From Congeria kusceri (taxonomy: Eukaryota; Mollusca; Bivalvia; Myida; Dreissenidae): DNA of 64,000 nucleotides. The notes beneath the pieces were generated by a model that was not told the origin of the DNA, made no database searches, and saw nothing but the letters and a program-made list of their open reading frames with translations. The stretch spans positions 2,288,078-2,352,077 of the forward strand of contig CM051029.1 of NCBI GenBank assembly GCA_027627225.1, written 5' to 3'. The position numbers and the translations under genes are program-made. This document shows, one piece after another, positions 1 through 12,235 of the stretch. Within the stretch, counting starts at the first letter, position 1. Every line of letters begins with the position of its first letter.

Positions 1-83
1 ATAACAAGTTTATGTTTCAACCGTTGGCATTGATAAATATGTATTATTGCACAAATACATTTCACAAGAATGTATTCTTACAG

Positions 84-3000
84 ATGGGGCATATATACGG
101 ACATTCAAAGCCAATGAAACTAGCAACAACATCGTCGTTGACCAGGGTGACACAATAGAGCTGGTATGTGATGCCGATGGTGACCCTCAACCTAATGTTA
201 GTGTCATCAATGCAACTAGTGGAAGTGAAATAAACCTAGTTGAGACAGAAGCACAGTCAGCCAAATATCACATACACCAAGCAAGATGTGAATATGATGC
301 GGGAATATATAAATGCCTGGCTAAAAACCGTTATAACAAAGGAGAAAACAAACAATTACTGGCTCTATTCATTAACTGTAAGTAATGAAGTATATCATAC
401 CATCCTTCGTTACGAGTAAATACATTGACTATCAATCTTCAAAAGTGCATAACTATACAATGTGTTCTTGCATAGGTTTACCTAGAGCGTCGCCATTTTC
501 TCCTCCAATGACCGAATTGTACAGAGCTCCTAACGACTCGGCTGAGTTTACTTTCACGATAAAGGCCTGTCTTGAACCCAAGTCTTCCGACTTCACTTGT
601 TACAGGCGTGTATATGATGAATGGAAGATTGTGTCCATTGACTCCAACAACTTTTTGACCAATATATGTGATGATAAACTGCAGACACGACTTGTGATTC
701 TCCGTGTGCAAGTTGAAGATTATACACAATATATGGTGAACGTTACAAACACACTGGGTTCAACGGCGGAAGTGTTTACGTTACACGCACAATGTAGGTA
801 TCTATTAGAACGCTGAATATGTTTGTTTGCTTTTTGGTAATTATGTTGGAACACAACACATAGTAACACCTTACATGAGTTAAACATTGATTAAGATAGT
901 GGATTCACAATTATGATCTTGTTTGTATATACATATGTTTATTATTTTGTTATATACAAGTACATATGTTATAGCCAAGCCATATGTTCCAAAGGCATTG
1001 CTAATTGACCGAGTAGGCACAACGGACATTGTTATAACATGGGTGCCTGGCTTTAATGGCGGCCATGAACAGAACTTCACTATTCGATATAAAGAAGCTG
1101 ATATTGAAAGCTGGAGAGATATCTACGTAGCAGGTTCTGTTAAAGCTATAACTGGACAATTGAGGGATTAAAACCTGGAACGACATATCAAATTAAAATG
1201 CTGGCAGAAAACACACTAGGCAAATCAGACTGGACTGAAGAAATAACGGAAACTACACTTGTTGCTGCAGGTACTTTCAACTGTTGAAACTATTAATGTA
1301 AACTGTAGTATATATGTAAAAGATCGGCAAATGAATACTTTAGATGTGCAGTGATCTGTACTTTATTCCATATTTTAACGATATTTGTGTAAAAATAGTT
1401 GACAAGAGCTCAGCTGCACCTGTGATTGGTGGTACAATAGGTGCTGCTGCTGGTGTGTGTATACTGGTAGCCGTTATAGTTGTGATATGGAGATACAGAA
1501 CACGAGGTAAATGTATGTTATTAAACTTCTATAACATGCTATCATAAGCGAACATATTCCACCTATTATTATTTAGGAATACGTATTACTATTATATATA
1601 GATAACATGTGTTGGTTTTGGTCGAATATTAATTTTAATTCACTGCGCCACTCGTGAAAATATATATATTCTATGATCAGGAGTGAATTACAAATCGATA
1701 TTCTACCGAAACCTACACATTTTATTTTTATTGTATGCTTTTCAGGCCGTTTTGTTACTTTGTATGTGCTATTTAAATGCGTTTAATTAGAAAAAAAAAC
1801 GCGGACATTATAACGTCATGACGCCAACATTTTGAGCCCGGAATCGTTGACAAGCCGTTTTATTTACTATATGTAATCGGGAACCATTGTGAAACACTGA
1901 CAATGACCGGAGTTAAAATTTGCATAGTTTCACACAGTGAATTACCAATTTTATTTCATTGATATTTCCCTATAAATCACCAGAAAGCATAGAATAAACA
2001 AAACACGTAAAATAACACTTTCATTAACACAAAGTACGCAATTCAGTATTTACTACGACAGTCCCTCTTTTGTGTTATTTGGTTTGTCTAATGTATTTTG
2101 CATTTACTTGTACTTTTTATTTGGTGTTTTTAGCATTGCAACAATCTGATGCGAAGCAAATACTAACGAGAAGGTATGACTTAAGCCATTTAGAATTTGG
2201 CTTAAACCATATTATCGAATTGTATGAAGAAAAACATTAAAGTTGCTTTTGAGTTTAGTAACAAATATATGTTTTTAATAAGTGTTTATTTGATTGGAGA
2301 AGATGTAATAAGTATGTTGTATAAGTAGTATGTGTGTATTTTCTATAAGTGTGTTATTTATAAATTGATAGTGTAGTTTATCTATCAGTTTACTTTTATG
2401 TATTAAATATAATTATGTTGAAGGTCAATACATCATGCAAACGGCACATACGAAAATATAGGTAGGTAATTATTAACCAATAACCTATTGCTGATTACTT
2501 TATCCATTGCAAAGAGTTATTAAACTGGCAAGCAAAACATATCGCAATCAATTTTCGAGTAATCGCGTAATACATGATGAAGTAATTTTGTAAAATTGCT
2601 ATGCTATTCACAAATAAGTTATATTTTGTCAACTTTAAAATATGTATATTTCTAAATATTTCAAGGTATGGTAACACCTCATCAGGAGAAGAAAACAACC
2701 AAAGATAAATTAATACCATCTCGTCCCGGTAATGATCTTCTAAGTTTATGCGAGCATGCACAAAATTAGCACCTTGCATGAGCAAAAACGATGTATTAAG
2801 TTCAAAAAAGCATGCAGTGAAAGAAGTACCTTTAAAATACTATACACAGAGTTTACAAAACAATGAAGGGAAATCAACACCTGCTAAGGACGATATACAC
2901 ATTTTACGAAAGGATGCAGGGAAATCAGCAGATCAAGTTCAATGTTCACAAAAGCATGAAACTGTAATTGATGACATACCATGTTCACACATTGTAACAG

Positions 3001-4402
3001 CTCCTAAAGATAAATCTTCACCACACAGACGAGAGTCCTTTTCTATTGAGTACGACCCAATATATGACAATCTCTATAAGACCAAGAAGCAGTTCAAGAG
3101 TAGAGCCATCAGCGTTCAGAACCTACGAGAGACTGTTGTTGGAGACAAGGACAATAAAACAGATGTATTCACTGAATATAGTGTAAGCAAAACGCATTAT
3201 TTTAATTTACTACAATGGATGGTTTCACTAAAGTATCAAAATATAATTACTGTTTGTTTCTAAAATAATAATTGTTCAATCCTCTGAGATATGTTATTGC
3301 AAATCTTCATAGCTGTAACATTAATGGCACTTCTTTCTTGTTAGGCATTGAATGTTGCCAGTGAACAAATAAAGTATTCCACAAACGCAGCCATAAAGCC
3401 AGCCAACACATCGAAAAACAGATATAAAAACATGTACACATGTAAGTGCATTATAACCTTTTATAGAAAATGGTAATTAATACAACAATAGTGTTTAACA
3501 TCAACCAAAGAAGACCAAAGAAAACGCCCTCGATAACCTCCCATTACTTGTAGGTTATACTAAGTATATACACATATGTATTAATATAATTGGAAAAATA
3601 TGACGTCAAATTGTATGATAACTTCTGGTCAGCATCGCTGTTTATGTTTTTTCGTTATGCTTGAATAGTTTAAAATAATAGTAGCTCCCTATGCAACATA
3701 TAATAAGTGGTTTTCTGAATTTTGAATAAAAACATGTAAACAAATATTCATCCATAACAAATAATTATGAGTGCAAAAAACACGTGCAAACTTCCTATGA
3801 AAGCATGTTGTGAACATGAACAGTTTTAGTAACATTTTGCGAATGTCGCCACTGACCACATCGAACATTTGCAAAAAGTTAAGGAAGGTGCCCTGTCTTA
3901 AATTTCTAAATGATTACATATGAAAATACTTAATGTGCTTAATGATAACATTTGGTAATTTCTGTGTCCGACCCCAACTCCATCAAACAGGGAACCAACT
4001 ACATAGTGTATGAGTAGTATTTATAGACTCATTTAATAAAATGATCTTCGGATTTAAACGCCACCAACCTGTCTGTTGTGCATGGTATAAACTACAATGT
4101 CACACAATTCTCAATGCGAACTTGCCAAACTTAACATTTAAAAAAAGTCGCTAGAATCTTTAAATTAAAATAATTTCATTTTTTTTTTGGCAGATCGGGT
4201 AACTCTTTCTGTCATTGGAAACGATATCGACACGGATTTCATCAATGCCAGCTTCATAGATGTAATGTTTACGTTGTTATCTGTGTATGCATTATAATTA
4301 TGTAATTTGTACATGAGGATAGCTTTGTCAATTATACACATGAAAAACTACACGTTTTATTACAGGGTTATTCCTCGCAAAAGAAATATATTGCTGCACA
4401 AG
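84..4402 (+). pseudogene. Receptor-type tyrosine phosphatase-like gene (Ig-Ig-FN3-TM-partial PTP), 5' end outside the window, decayed
   Basis: I read exons at 84-377 (Ig: VDQGDTIELVCD...DAGIYKCLAKN), 476-793 (Ig-like), 975-1270 (FN3: TDIVITWVPGFNGG), 1399-1506 (transmembrane: GAAAGVCILVAVIVVIW), 2134-2173, 2424-2461 (NGTYENI), 2666-2728, 2770-3182 (long tail with EYDPIYDNLY), 3345-3441 (NRYKNMYT), 4194-4261 (TDFINASFID) and 4366-4402 (GYSSQKKYIAAQG). The last three match the N-terminal part of the PTP domain. Borders are GT-AG and, apart from the FN3 frame break, the phases join. Known for the family: type I membrane proteins that dephosphorylate phosphotyrosine. Defects: the FN3 exon is 296 nt against 297 in the paralogue at 50994-51290; the base lost near 1140-1160 gives a stop at 1168-1170. 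The Ig tryptophan (FTWYRR in the paralogue) is FTCYRR here. No WPD loop or HCxxGxxR signature follows before the LINEs. I infer a pseudogene; an expressed variant that skips the FN3 exon is not excluded. Confidence 0.8.
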
Positions 4403-4469
4403 GTAAAACTGTTTTATTTATTGATTTATTTATTTACCTATGTATTTATATGTGTTTGTTTGTTTGTTC

Positions 4470-4473
<4 letters not shown>

Positions 4474-4560
<87 letters not shown>
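4474..4560. repeat. (TA)n microsatellite
   Basis: About 43 uninterrupted TA units lie directly 3' of the last recognisable PTP exon of the first receptor gene. Open frames across it (IYIYIY) are artefacts of the repeat. Confidence 0.97.
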
Positions 4561-4561
<1 letters not shown>

Positions 4562-4567
<6 letters not shown>

Positions 4568-4634
4568 TGTGGAACATGTTCTTTATGGAGACCAGTTGTA
4601 TTATGTTTACAGCATTAAGGAGACCGCTGGATTA
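4562..4634 (+). pseudogene. Possible remnant of the next PTP exon
   Basis: Directly after the (TA)n tract one frame reads WNMFFMETSCIMFTALRRP, then a stop. Its spacing of W, M, I-M and T-L recalls the 'DFWRMVWE...IVMLTNLRE' stretch that follows YIAAQGP in PTP domains. The expected 5' part of the exon is missing, possibly replaced by the dinucleotide tract. The similarity is weak and could be chance. Confidence 0.25.
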
Positions 4635-5089
4635 GGTGGACATTTTTTGGTCCCCTTAATATTTAGCGTCCTCATAAATCAGCCTCAATTTGTAATTTCG
4701 CATTTTCAAGCATACCATCGTTAATAACTAACAATAATTAGGCAAATAATTTATTTTCTGATTACTTTTATTGATTTAAATAGTGATAATACGCTTTTTA
4801 ATTTTAACCCCTGTATATTTTTACATGGCATATTATGTGCATTATGTAGCCCGCAATTAATACGCATGCAAAGTTTAAATGCCACTATATATAACTATTT
4901 TTTCTTTATTTTCTCAATATTGGGTGATTAATTCACCGCATTAATAAAAAAAAAAAAAAAAAAATCAGAAAATTAAAAAAAGCACTTTTTTGGTGTCCAA
5001 TTTGGAACAAATCAGCTGTGTGTTTACCGAATCCAAGATGGCGCCTGGCCTAACGTACGGCAAACGATGGTAAGTTTTTGTTTTAACAT

Positions 5090-6571
5090 TAAGAACAGAA
5101 CAGAACAGAGAGTTTATTAAGACTTGCACGTAGTACATCGTCTTCGTTATGAAAAAAACATGCATAATAAAGATCATGTGATAACAGGTTACTGACGTAT
5201 AATGGTTATTAACCATAACATAACATATACATGCAACTAATAATAGTTTAAATCAATTGACATAAAATATAGGAAATACAAATAGTGAGGATGACGCATA
5301 ATAGTGAATTACCATTACATAACATATATATGCAAATAATTATAGTTTAAATCAATTGATATAAAGTACAGAGATACAAATAGTGGGGATTGAAAGAATA
5401 TCTTAGTGTGATCCCTCAACAGCGTTCAAAATTGATTGTCTAACACAAAGAGCTTCTTTGATATATAATGAAAGTTTGATAAGCTCTTCCCTTTTACAGG
5501 ATTTCATGAGTTCTAAAAATTTAAATACCGATGGACTTGAGTAATATTTTGATTTTACGTATTTTTTTCTTATAGCAGTAAAACAGTTACAGTTGAGTAT
5601 AAAATGATACTCGTCTTCTATGTCTCGTTTATCGCAGCACAAACAATACCTTTCTTCTCGTAAAATGCGATTTCTACCAAACCTACCAGTTTGGATTCTT
5701 AAAGGATGCACTGAGAGTCTAAGTCTAGAAAAATAAAATCTTAAACTTCTAGGTAGGATGTCTAAATACATTTCATATTCAAAATTAAGTTTATATTCTT
5801 TATACAACAAAAGAACAGGACTTTGTAATGACCTTACCCATTCCTGTATAAAACAATCAATTACTCTATTTTTAAACTCACTAAGAAAAGATTTGTCATG
5901 GACACAGTTATAGTTTTCGAAAACATATGTAAAACCGTAGACATTCAAAAGTGTCTTTATGTTTGATACCCAGTTTTTATATCCCTTTTGACAATCATTG
6001 AATGCTTCTTTGTAAACTGTATGTAAAATTATGTTATCACTGTGTACAACCTTAAACCAATACTTCAATATTCTTACGTATCTTTGAATAAATAATGGGG
6101 ATCTACCGAGTTCGCCGTAAACTCCGGCTGTACATGTGTTACTTCTAAAACGCAATACACGCTTACAGAACTTTAGATGAATTCGTTCGATTTCCTTTGA
6201 CTGTGTATATCCCCAAATTTCACAAGAATAATTAAGAATAGGCGACACAAACGAATCAAATAACTGACACATGAGTTTAGGTTTAAAGTCAAACTGACTG
6301 CATTTACACAACAATACATTTGAAGCTTTTAAAGATTTACCTATAAGATGCTTAATATTTATATGGAAGTTTCCGGTATAACTAAAAACACAACCCAAAT
6401 AATTAAATTCATTTACAACTTCGATGGATTGGCCATTGTAGGTCCAAGATTCCGTGGGAAGCACACCCCCGCGCTTACGAAACACCATAATCTTAGTTTT
6501 GGTAGTATTAACAGCTAACCCCCAAGTATTACAAAATGTGTGTAAACAATCCAAATGAGTTTGTATTTCTT
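5090..6571 (-). mobile_element. 5'-truncated non-LTR retrotransposon (LINE), minus strand
   Basis: An open minus-strand frame of 383 residues (6554 to 5403) begins after the reverse-transcriptase catalytic core. It starts with the thumb-like 'NTTKTKIMVFRKRG' and 'FNYLGCVFS' and ends with the Cys/His cluster CLCCDKRDIEDEYHFILNC found at the C-terminus of many animal LINEs. The endonuclease and the FADD core are absent, as expected from truncated reverse transcription. The 3' end is towards lower coordinates, near a (GAACA)n stretch at about 5090-5110. It is the same broad type as the element at 8.5-12.1 kb but clearly diverged. The surviving frame has no stop, so the insertion may be fairly young. 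Confidence 0.85.
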
Positions 6572-7238
6572 CTTAAGATTAAGAATAACTATTTATTAAT
6601 TAATTGTATTTGTGTGTTTAAAGCAAATTAAATACTTGTGTGTTAAAGTTAGAAAGAAGTAATTTTATGCGATGTTTTCACGGCCATTCCAATGACTTCA
6701 GTCAGAGTGGGTGGGGAGCTGTTGTTGTCAAGGTCGAATTTAATTCTCTGGTTATTTTCATGTTGCATTTTTTTATAATAATTATTTTTGTAACTGTAAA
6801 AAATGCTATTGTATTGAATATATTTATTGAACCATATCGAAAAGTTTCATATTGGTTTAAGAGGTTTTCATGACTTTTTCCTCAGAAAAACCGTAAATGC
6901 ACAATGCCAAATGGACGTTTCGCTCCAAAACATGTTTCATCCTGAGACATTTTGCTTGAGGACATTTCACCCTAAAGTTTTATTGTCAGTGTCCTTTTTA
7001 ATTATACATATTATTACATACCCTATAACTTACTATTTCTCTTGTATTAATGTCTTGTAATTTAGTCTACTGATTAAGGACCAATAACTAAAGGAAAATA
7101 TCGTAGTTTCTTATCAATTTCGTGGTTCCTATCGATTGTTAAAGAAAATTACAGTGTGGTTACAGGTTTGCATTTTATAAACATTTGAATGACGTATGTA
7201 ACCCAAAACACCATGCCTGTTTAATTGACTACCCCACA
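6572..7238. other. Noncoding stretch between transposons
   Basis: AT-rich sequence with short unsupported frames at 6640-7060. No conserved motif, splice pattern or repeat was recognised. Confidence 0.5.
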
Positions 7239-8550
7239 CAGGGCCTTCCCCAGGATTTTTTTCAGGCGCTCCGGTCCCAAAAGGGGTGGGTTAGAGAGGT
7301 CTATCCGCTCCGTACCTCGAAAATGTTTCTTGCGGAACATGTCAATTGACGTTATCTGGTGCGTTTTAGCTCTTAAATGTAAGGCTAACATGTTTTAAAT
7401 TTTGTGTAAACCTTTTAACGAAATGAAATCAACAAAACATCATCGTTTAAACGGTATACCTCTAGTCTTTTAAAAGTAAAAGTATAATTGTTGTTGCGAA
7501 ACTGAAAGTAATAATTTTTTTCTGATGTATCACATTCGCACAGTGACGTCATGTTCAAACCCACTATCCTCGTTATTCTCAAATTTTTAGGTTACACTCG
7601 ATCTACTTACAGAGCATCTTTTTTTTATTAATCATGTTCATATGGGCATGTGTTTAGTGTTATAACTATGTGTTTAAGCGTTACATATGTTGAACTTAGT
7701 ACTGATTAAATAATTGGTGAATTGTAAAGATCTTGATTAAAATTAATGTATATTATACATGCTTCTTGCATAAACGGTTGGAAAATTTCCTCATGCACGT
7801 CGTGCCTATGCGCATCAAATGTTAAGTCGGTACTTGCACGCTTTCCATGCGTGGAGCGTGACGTCGTGGTTGTCAGCAGATATTTTGCGCTCTTTTGTAG
7901 AAAACACGGGTTTTACATGGCATACATGTACACCAACAGTACAGTTTGTGTTTACGAAACAACTGTAACACTGATAGGCTTTTCCGATTACGATTTCATA
8001 TTAGCTAATGTCTGACTGATATTTGGCAGTTTGTAAATTCATCAAATAAATAAGTGTGGACATTATAAAATAGAGATTGGGTGAGCAATTGCTTTACGGT
8101 CGATAATACGCTTTGATGCGCGTATTAGGTTATTTGTGTGTGGATACATGGCTATTGTGCCGATTGGTCAATCATAATGTCATTCCTAAGCAAACATGAA
8201 CTGAGCGTTTCTATTGGCTTACATTGATTTCACTGCATGATGAAACTCCGCCTACAGGGGAGTGCTTCACGGTAATTGATTGCGGCTTAAGAAGGTTACT
8301 GGAGCTTTCGGCGAAACACAGTTTCGGTGAAAAGGTTTCTGTAGTAGTTGAGCGGTGGTTTCGGCGAAGTGATATCTCAAGTGTTAACAAACTTTATTGT
8401 GTACAGACCAATTATCGACCATAGTTAATTGCCCAAATTCACAATTTCAGAAGAAATTACGAACATTTAACGCGTTTGAAAACCTGTAATAATGATTTTA
8501 TTGATACGGCGACGCTCTCCTAGGAAACACAGCAGAAACGGCTACATATC

Positions 8551-9564
8551 TTGGAGTGGAATGTGCAGGGCTTGCTTAATAAACTAACGGACTCTGAATT
8601 CCTTATTTTTATATCTGGCTTTGACATTTTAATATTTTGTGAAACATGGAGTAATAACAGGTCAAACCTTAAAATTAACAATTTTGATAATTTCCATTGC
8701 CCGAGACCTAAAACAAATAAAAAAGCTAAACGCTACAGTGGTGGAATTATTGTTTACTACAAACGTTTTCTCAAAAATCATATAAGTATTGTAGATATCA
8801 ACCCCAATGGATTATTATGGTTTAAGTTACATCATTCGTTTGTAGGAACAGAACGGGATATATTCGTTTGTTGTAGCTATATCCCACCAGAAGACTCCAC
8901 TGTTTATACAAGTGTCTCCTCACCTTTATTTAACTGTGATTTTTTTGAACAAATTAATTCTGATGTCAGAAAATACTGCACTGTCGGCGATATTGTCTTA
9001 GTAGGGGATTTAAATAGTAGGGTTGGCCTTAAATCAGATGTAATTGAAGATAGTAATTTAGGTCGATATATTGATCTCCCTGAGTTTGATGCATCTTTCG
9101 AATTACCAGCTCGTGCCAGCTGCGATAACATTGTTAACGGTTTTGGTAATAAGTTACTACAGTGTTGCAAAGAGAATTCAATATGTATTGTTAATGGTAG
9201 ACTAGATAATGGGAATTACACGTATCATAATCCTACTGGCAATGGCTCAAGTGTCGTTGATTATGTAATTACAAATGCAAGAACATTTAACAAAATCAGC
9301 TCATTTGTCGTTCACGACTTAACTGAATTTTCTGATCACTGTCCCATGGAATTTGAACTGAATTTAGATGTCCGTACTTCTGATATAACCGATAATAAAT
9401 ATATTGAAAAGATCATATGGGGTCCTCATAATCCGGATTCGTTTTCCGATATTTTAGAAAATAACAGAGGTGTATTTGATTGCATTCAAAACAACTTACT
9501 TTCAGGTCAAATTGATATTAATGCTTGTATTGAATCATTGTCGAAGTTGGTCTTTGATATATAA
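8551..9564 (+). CDS. LINE endonuclease domain (exonuclease-endonuclease-phosphatase fold)
   Basis: The 337-codon frame starts MEWNVQGLLNKL, the usual N-terminal strand of the APE-like fold. It then shows the E of FCETW, GGIIVYYK, the catalytic VGDLNSRVG and the terminal SDHCPMEFEL. These correspond to the metal-binding Asn/Glu/Asp/His residues of the family, which nicks target DNA to prime reverse transcription. The frame ends at a TAA shortly before the linker to the reverse transcriptase, so the protein is interrupted compared with a normal fused ORF2. The true start may lie upstream in a LINE 5' UTR. Confidence 0.88.
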   Translation: MEWNVQGLLNKLTDSEFLIFISGFDILIFCETWSNNRSNLKINNFDNFHCPRPKTNKKAKRYSGGIIVYYKRFLKNHISIVDINPNGLLWFKLHHSFVGTERDIFVCCSYIPPEDSTVYTSVSSPLFNCDFFEQINSDVRKYCTVGDIVLVGDLNSRVGLKSDVIEDSNLGRYIDLPEFDASFELPARASCDNIVNGFGNKLLQCCKENSICIVNGRLDNGNYTYHNPTGNGSSVVDYVITNARTFNKISSFVVHDLTEFSDHCPMEFELNLDVRTSDITDNKYIEKIIWGPHNPDSFSDILENNRGVFDCIQNNLLSGQIDINACIESLSKLVFDI

Positions 9565-9582
9565 TTTTCAATACATGGCAAA

Positions 9583-11909
9583 GTGTTAAAAAGTACTAAA
9601 CAAGCTAAAACTAAAAAATCTCCATGGTTTAACGAGATATGTAAATCATCCCAAAATTCCTCTTTGCATGCGAAACGAACTTTTAAACACAACCCTCAGG
9701 AAAACAATAGATTTATTTCTTACAGCAAAGAAGTGAATATGCTAAACAAAAACGTTATGGTAAATATAATTATAACAATAAAGAAAAACATAAATTATCT
9801 AATTTGTGTCAACAAAACCCAAATAATTTCTGGAAACACATTAGAAAATTTACTACCAAAACTAATAAGATTTCATCGGATGTGTCTTTACAAGACTTCG
9901 TGAACCATTTTAAAAATATTTCTAATTCGATTGAAATTTCGGGTTTCAATACTGAAAATGTTAATGAGTTTGATGTAAATATCGATGAATTGGATATGGA
10001 TTTTACGGTCGATGAAGTGGAAAAAACAATACTATCTCTCAAGAAAAATAAAAGTGGCGATCTTGATGGAAATGTTTGTGACTTTATTATAGATGCAAAA
10101 CATTTTATTGCACCTTATTTTGTGGTTATATTTAACTACATTTTTACTAATGGTAGCTATCCTGACGCATGGGCCAAGGGTATTATTGTCCCTATTCACA
10201 AAAAGGGCGATACTAAAAATCCTTCGAATTATCGGTGTATAACTTTAATAAATATTTCAGCTAAATTGTTTTCTCTATTGATTAGAAACAGAATTAATAA
10301 ATGGTGTGAAAATAATAAAAAATTTAATGACTCACAATTTGGCTTCAGGGACAATCATAGTACAACGGACTGCATTTTCATCTTACATTTAATTATCCAG
10401 AAAGTTTTAGCATCTAATAACAAATTGTTCTGTGCTTTTATAGATTATGAAAAGGCCTTCGATACTGTAAATCACGATATACTATGGATACAACTGGTAA
10501 AATCAGGCCTGAGCTGTAAGATTATAAACATTATCAAATCAATCTATTCAAGCATAAAAGCATGTGTCCGATCTAGCTCGGACATGGGCTTTTCGGAATT
10601 TTTCGACATATCTATTGGCCTAAAACAAGGTGAGCCACTCTTACCCCTTTTATTTATACTTTTTATTAATGATATCCCTGATTATATTGATATTGTAAAT
10701 CTATCGGACAAAGATATTGAACAGTTGTCATTGTATCTTCTGCTATTTGCTGACGACATCGCACTGTTTACCACTAATCCGAAAAGTCTTCAAGCACAAC
10801 TTAATAGTATATCGCAATACTCTACATCTTGTGGTTTAAAAATTAAGGTTAACAAAACTAAAATCTGTATTTTTGAAAAGCGTAAGAGTCGCCATAATTA
10901 TCAGTGGATTATAAGTGAACAAATCATCGAAATTGTTGACAGTTTTTGCGACTTGGGTGTAAAATTATATTATACAGGTAACATGCGATATGCCGTCAAA
11001 GTTCTCTCTGATCAGGCCCTGAAAGGATACTATAGTCTTCTTTGTTTATTTAATAATGTCAAAATGGATGTCAAGACTAAATTATATCTATTTGATTGTA
11101 TGATTTTACCTATTCTACTGTACGGTTCAGAAATATGGGGAATATATAACTTTAAAGAAATTGATACCTTACATTTTAAATTTTTGAAAACAATTCTTGG
11201 TGTAAAACAATCAACATCAAATATGGCTGTATTAGGTGAAACTGGCAGATATCCGTTATCAGTGTTGTGTAAAGAAAGAGCTCTTAAATTTTATGTAAAA
11301 TTAATGAATAATAAAGACTCTATTATGTATAGAGTGCTTGTAAATCAACGGAATCTAAATGCCTTTTGCTGGTTTAAAGCATGCAAATCCTACTTTGAAA
11401 GTCTGGGAAATGGTGATCTATATGAAAATCCTAATGTCAACATTAATTCTGCTACAGTGAAAATACGGATCCGTGACCAGTTCCAACAAACATGGTTCGA
11501 ATCCATATCAAATATGCCTAAATTATTTTACTATTGTAAATTTAAAAGTAATTTTGAATATGAAGACTATTTAGATTATGTATCACATGAAAAATCAAGA
11601 ATATCCCTTACAAGACTACGTCTGAGCTCACATAATTTAGAAATTGAAACTGGCAGATATACTAATGTAGATCGAAGTAATAGAGTGTGTAGATTATGTT
11701 CATCAAACACTGTTGAAACTGAATACCATTTCCTGTTATGTTGTACTGCTTTTACTGACATTAGGAAAAAATATCTAGTACATACTTCCTGGCCGTCTAT
11801 AAATATGTTTATTAATTTCATGTCATCGAAGTCTAAACGAAAAATCAGACACATTGCTAAATATTGTCATAATGCTAAGATTTTACGTGATACATTGCTT
11901 GCTGTGTGA
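9583..11909 (+). CDS. LINE linker and reverse transcriptase
   Basis: Residues KSPWFNEICKSSQNSSLHAKR (frame at 9583-9903) match the 'KPWFN.EC' linker between endonuclease and reverse transcriptase. A frame shift near 9760-9800 leads into the 701-residue frame ending at 11909. There the polymerase motifs appear in order: NYRCITLINISAKLFS, FGFRDNHSTTDC, AFIDYEKAFDTVNHD, GLKQGEPLLPLLFILFINDI and the catalytic LLLFADDIALF. The C-terminus has CRLCSSNTVETEYHFLLCC, a Cys/His cluster typical of these elements. The polymerase core is intact; only the junctions are broken. Confidence 0.9.
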
Positions 11910-12159
11910 ACTCTGAATATATATATTTGATGTATATATTATAAAAAAGTCATGAGATATGTATGTATATGATTGTGTATATATATGATTGTTGTCTGTA
12001 TGTCTTGGCCATAATCTTTTAAATAATTGTAAATGGCCCAAGGCAATGCTTTTGCCGTTTTTTGCCAATAAACAAAACGAAACGATAATCAGCACATGCA
12101 TATTATAGAATATAAACAATTTAATTTTATGATTGCAAAATAATTGCACAGTTTCAAAC

Positions 12160-12235
12160 ATAATTTTGGGACATTATTATTGTTATTGTTATTATTATTA
12201 TAATTATTATTATTATAATTATTTAATAAATTTAT
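12160..12235. repeat. (ATT)n/(TTA)n microsatellite
   Basis: An imperfect trinucleotide run of ATT with GTT interruptions, downstream of the LINE and still inside the inverted-end unit. Confidence 0.85.

Larger units (their letters stand above)
8521..12080 (+). mobile_element. Nearly full-length non-LTR retrotransposon (LINE) with APE endonuclease and reverse transcriptase
   Basis: It contains an APE-like endonuclease frame (8551-9564), a linker in another frame (9583 to about 9770) and a reverse-transcriptase frame (to 11909), followed by a 3' region with an AATAAA-type signal (AATAAACAAAACG, about 12067). The domain order is that of APE-type LINE ORF2 proteins. No separate ORF1 (gag-like) was recognised upstream. 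Two frame breaks, near 9555-9585 and 9760-9800, suggest this copy cannot move by itself. Confidence 0.9.

Noticed and set aside
4307..4724. Plus-strand frames full of IYIYIY around 4450-4620
   Set aside because: Artefact of the (TA)n microsatellite.
7746..8015. An 89-residue frame with several cysteines
   Set aside because: No domain, no splice support, and it lies in the arm of the inverted-end unit.
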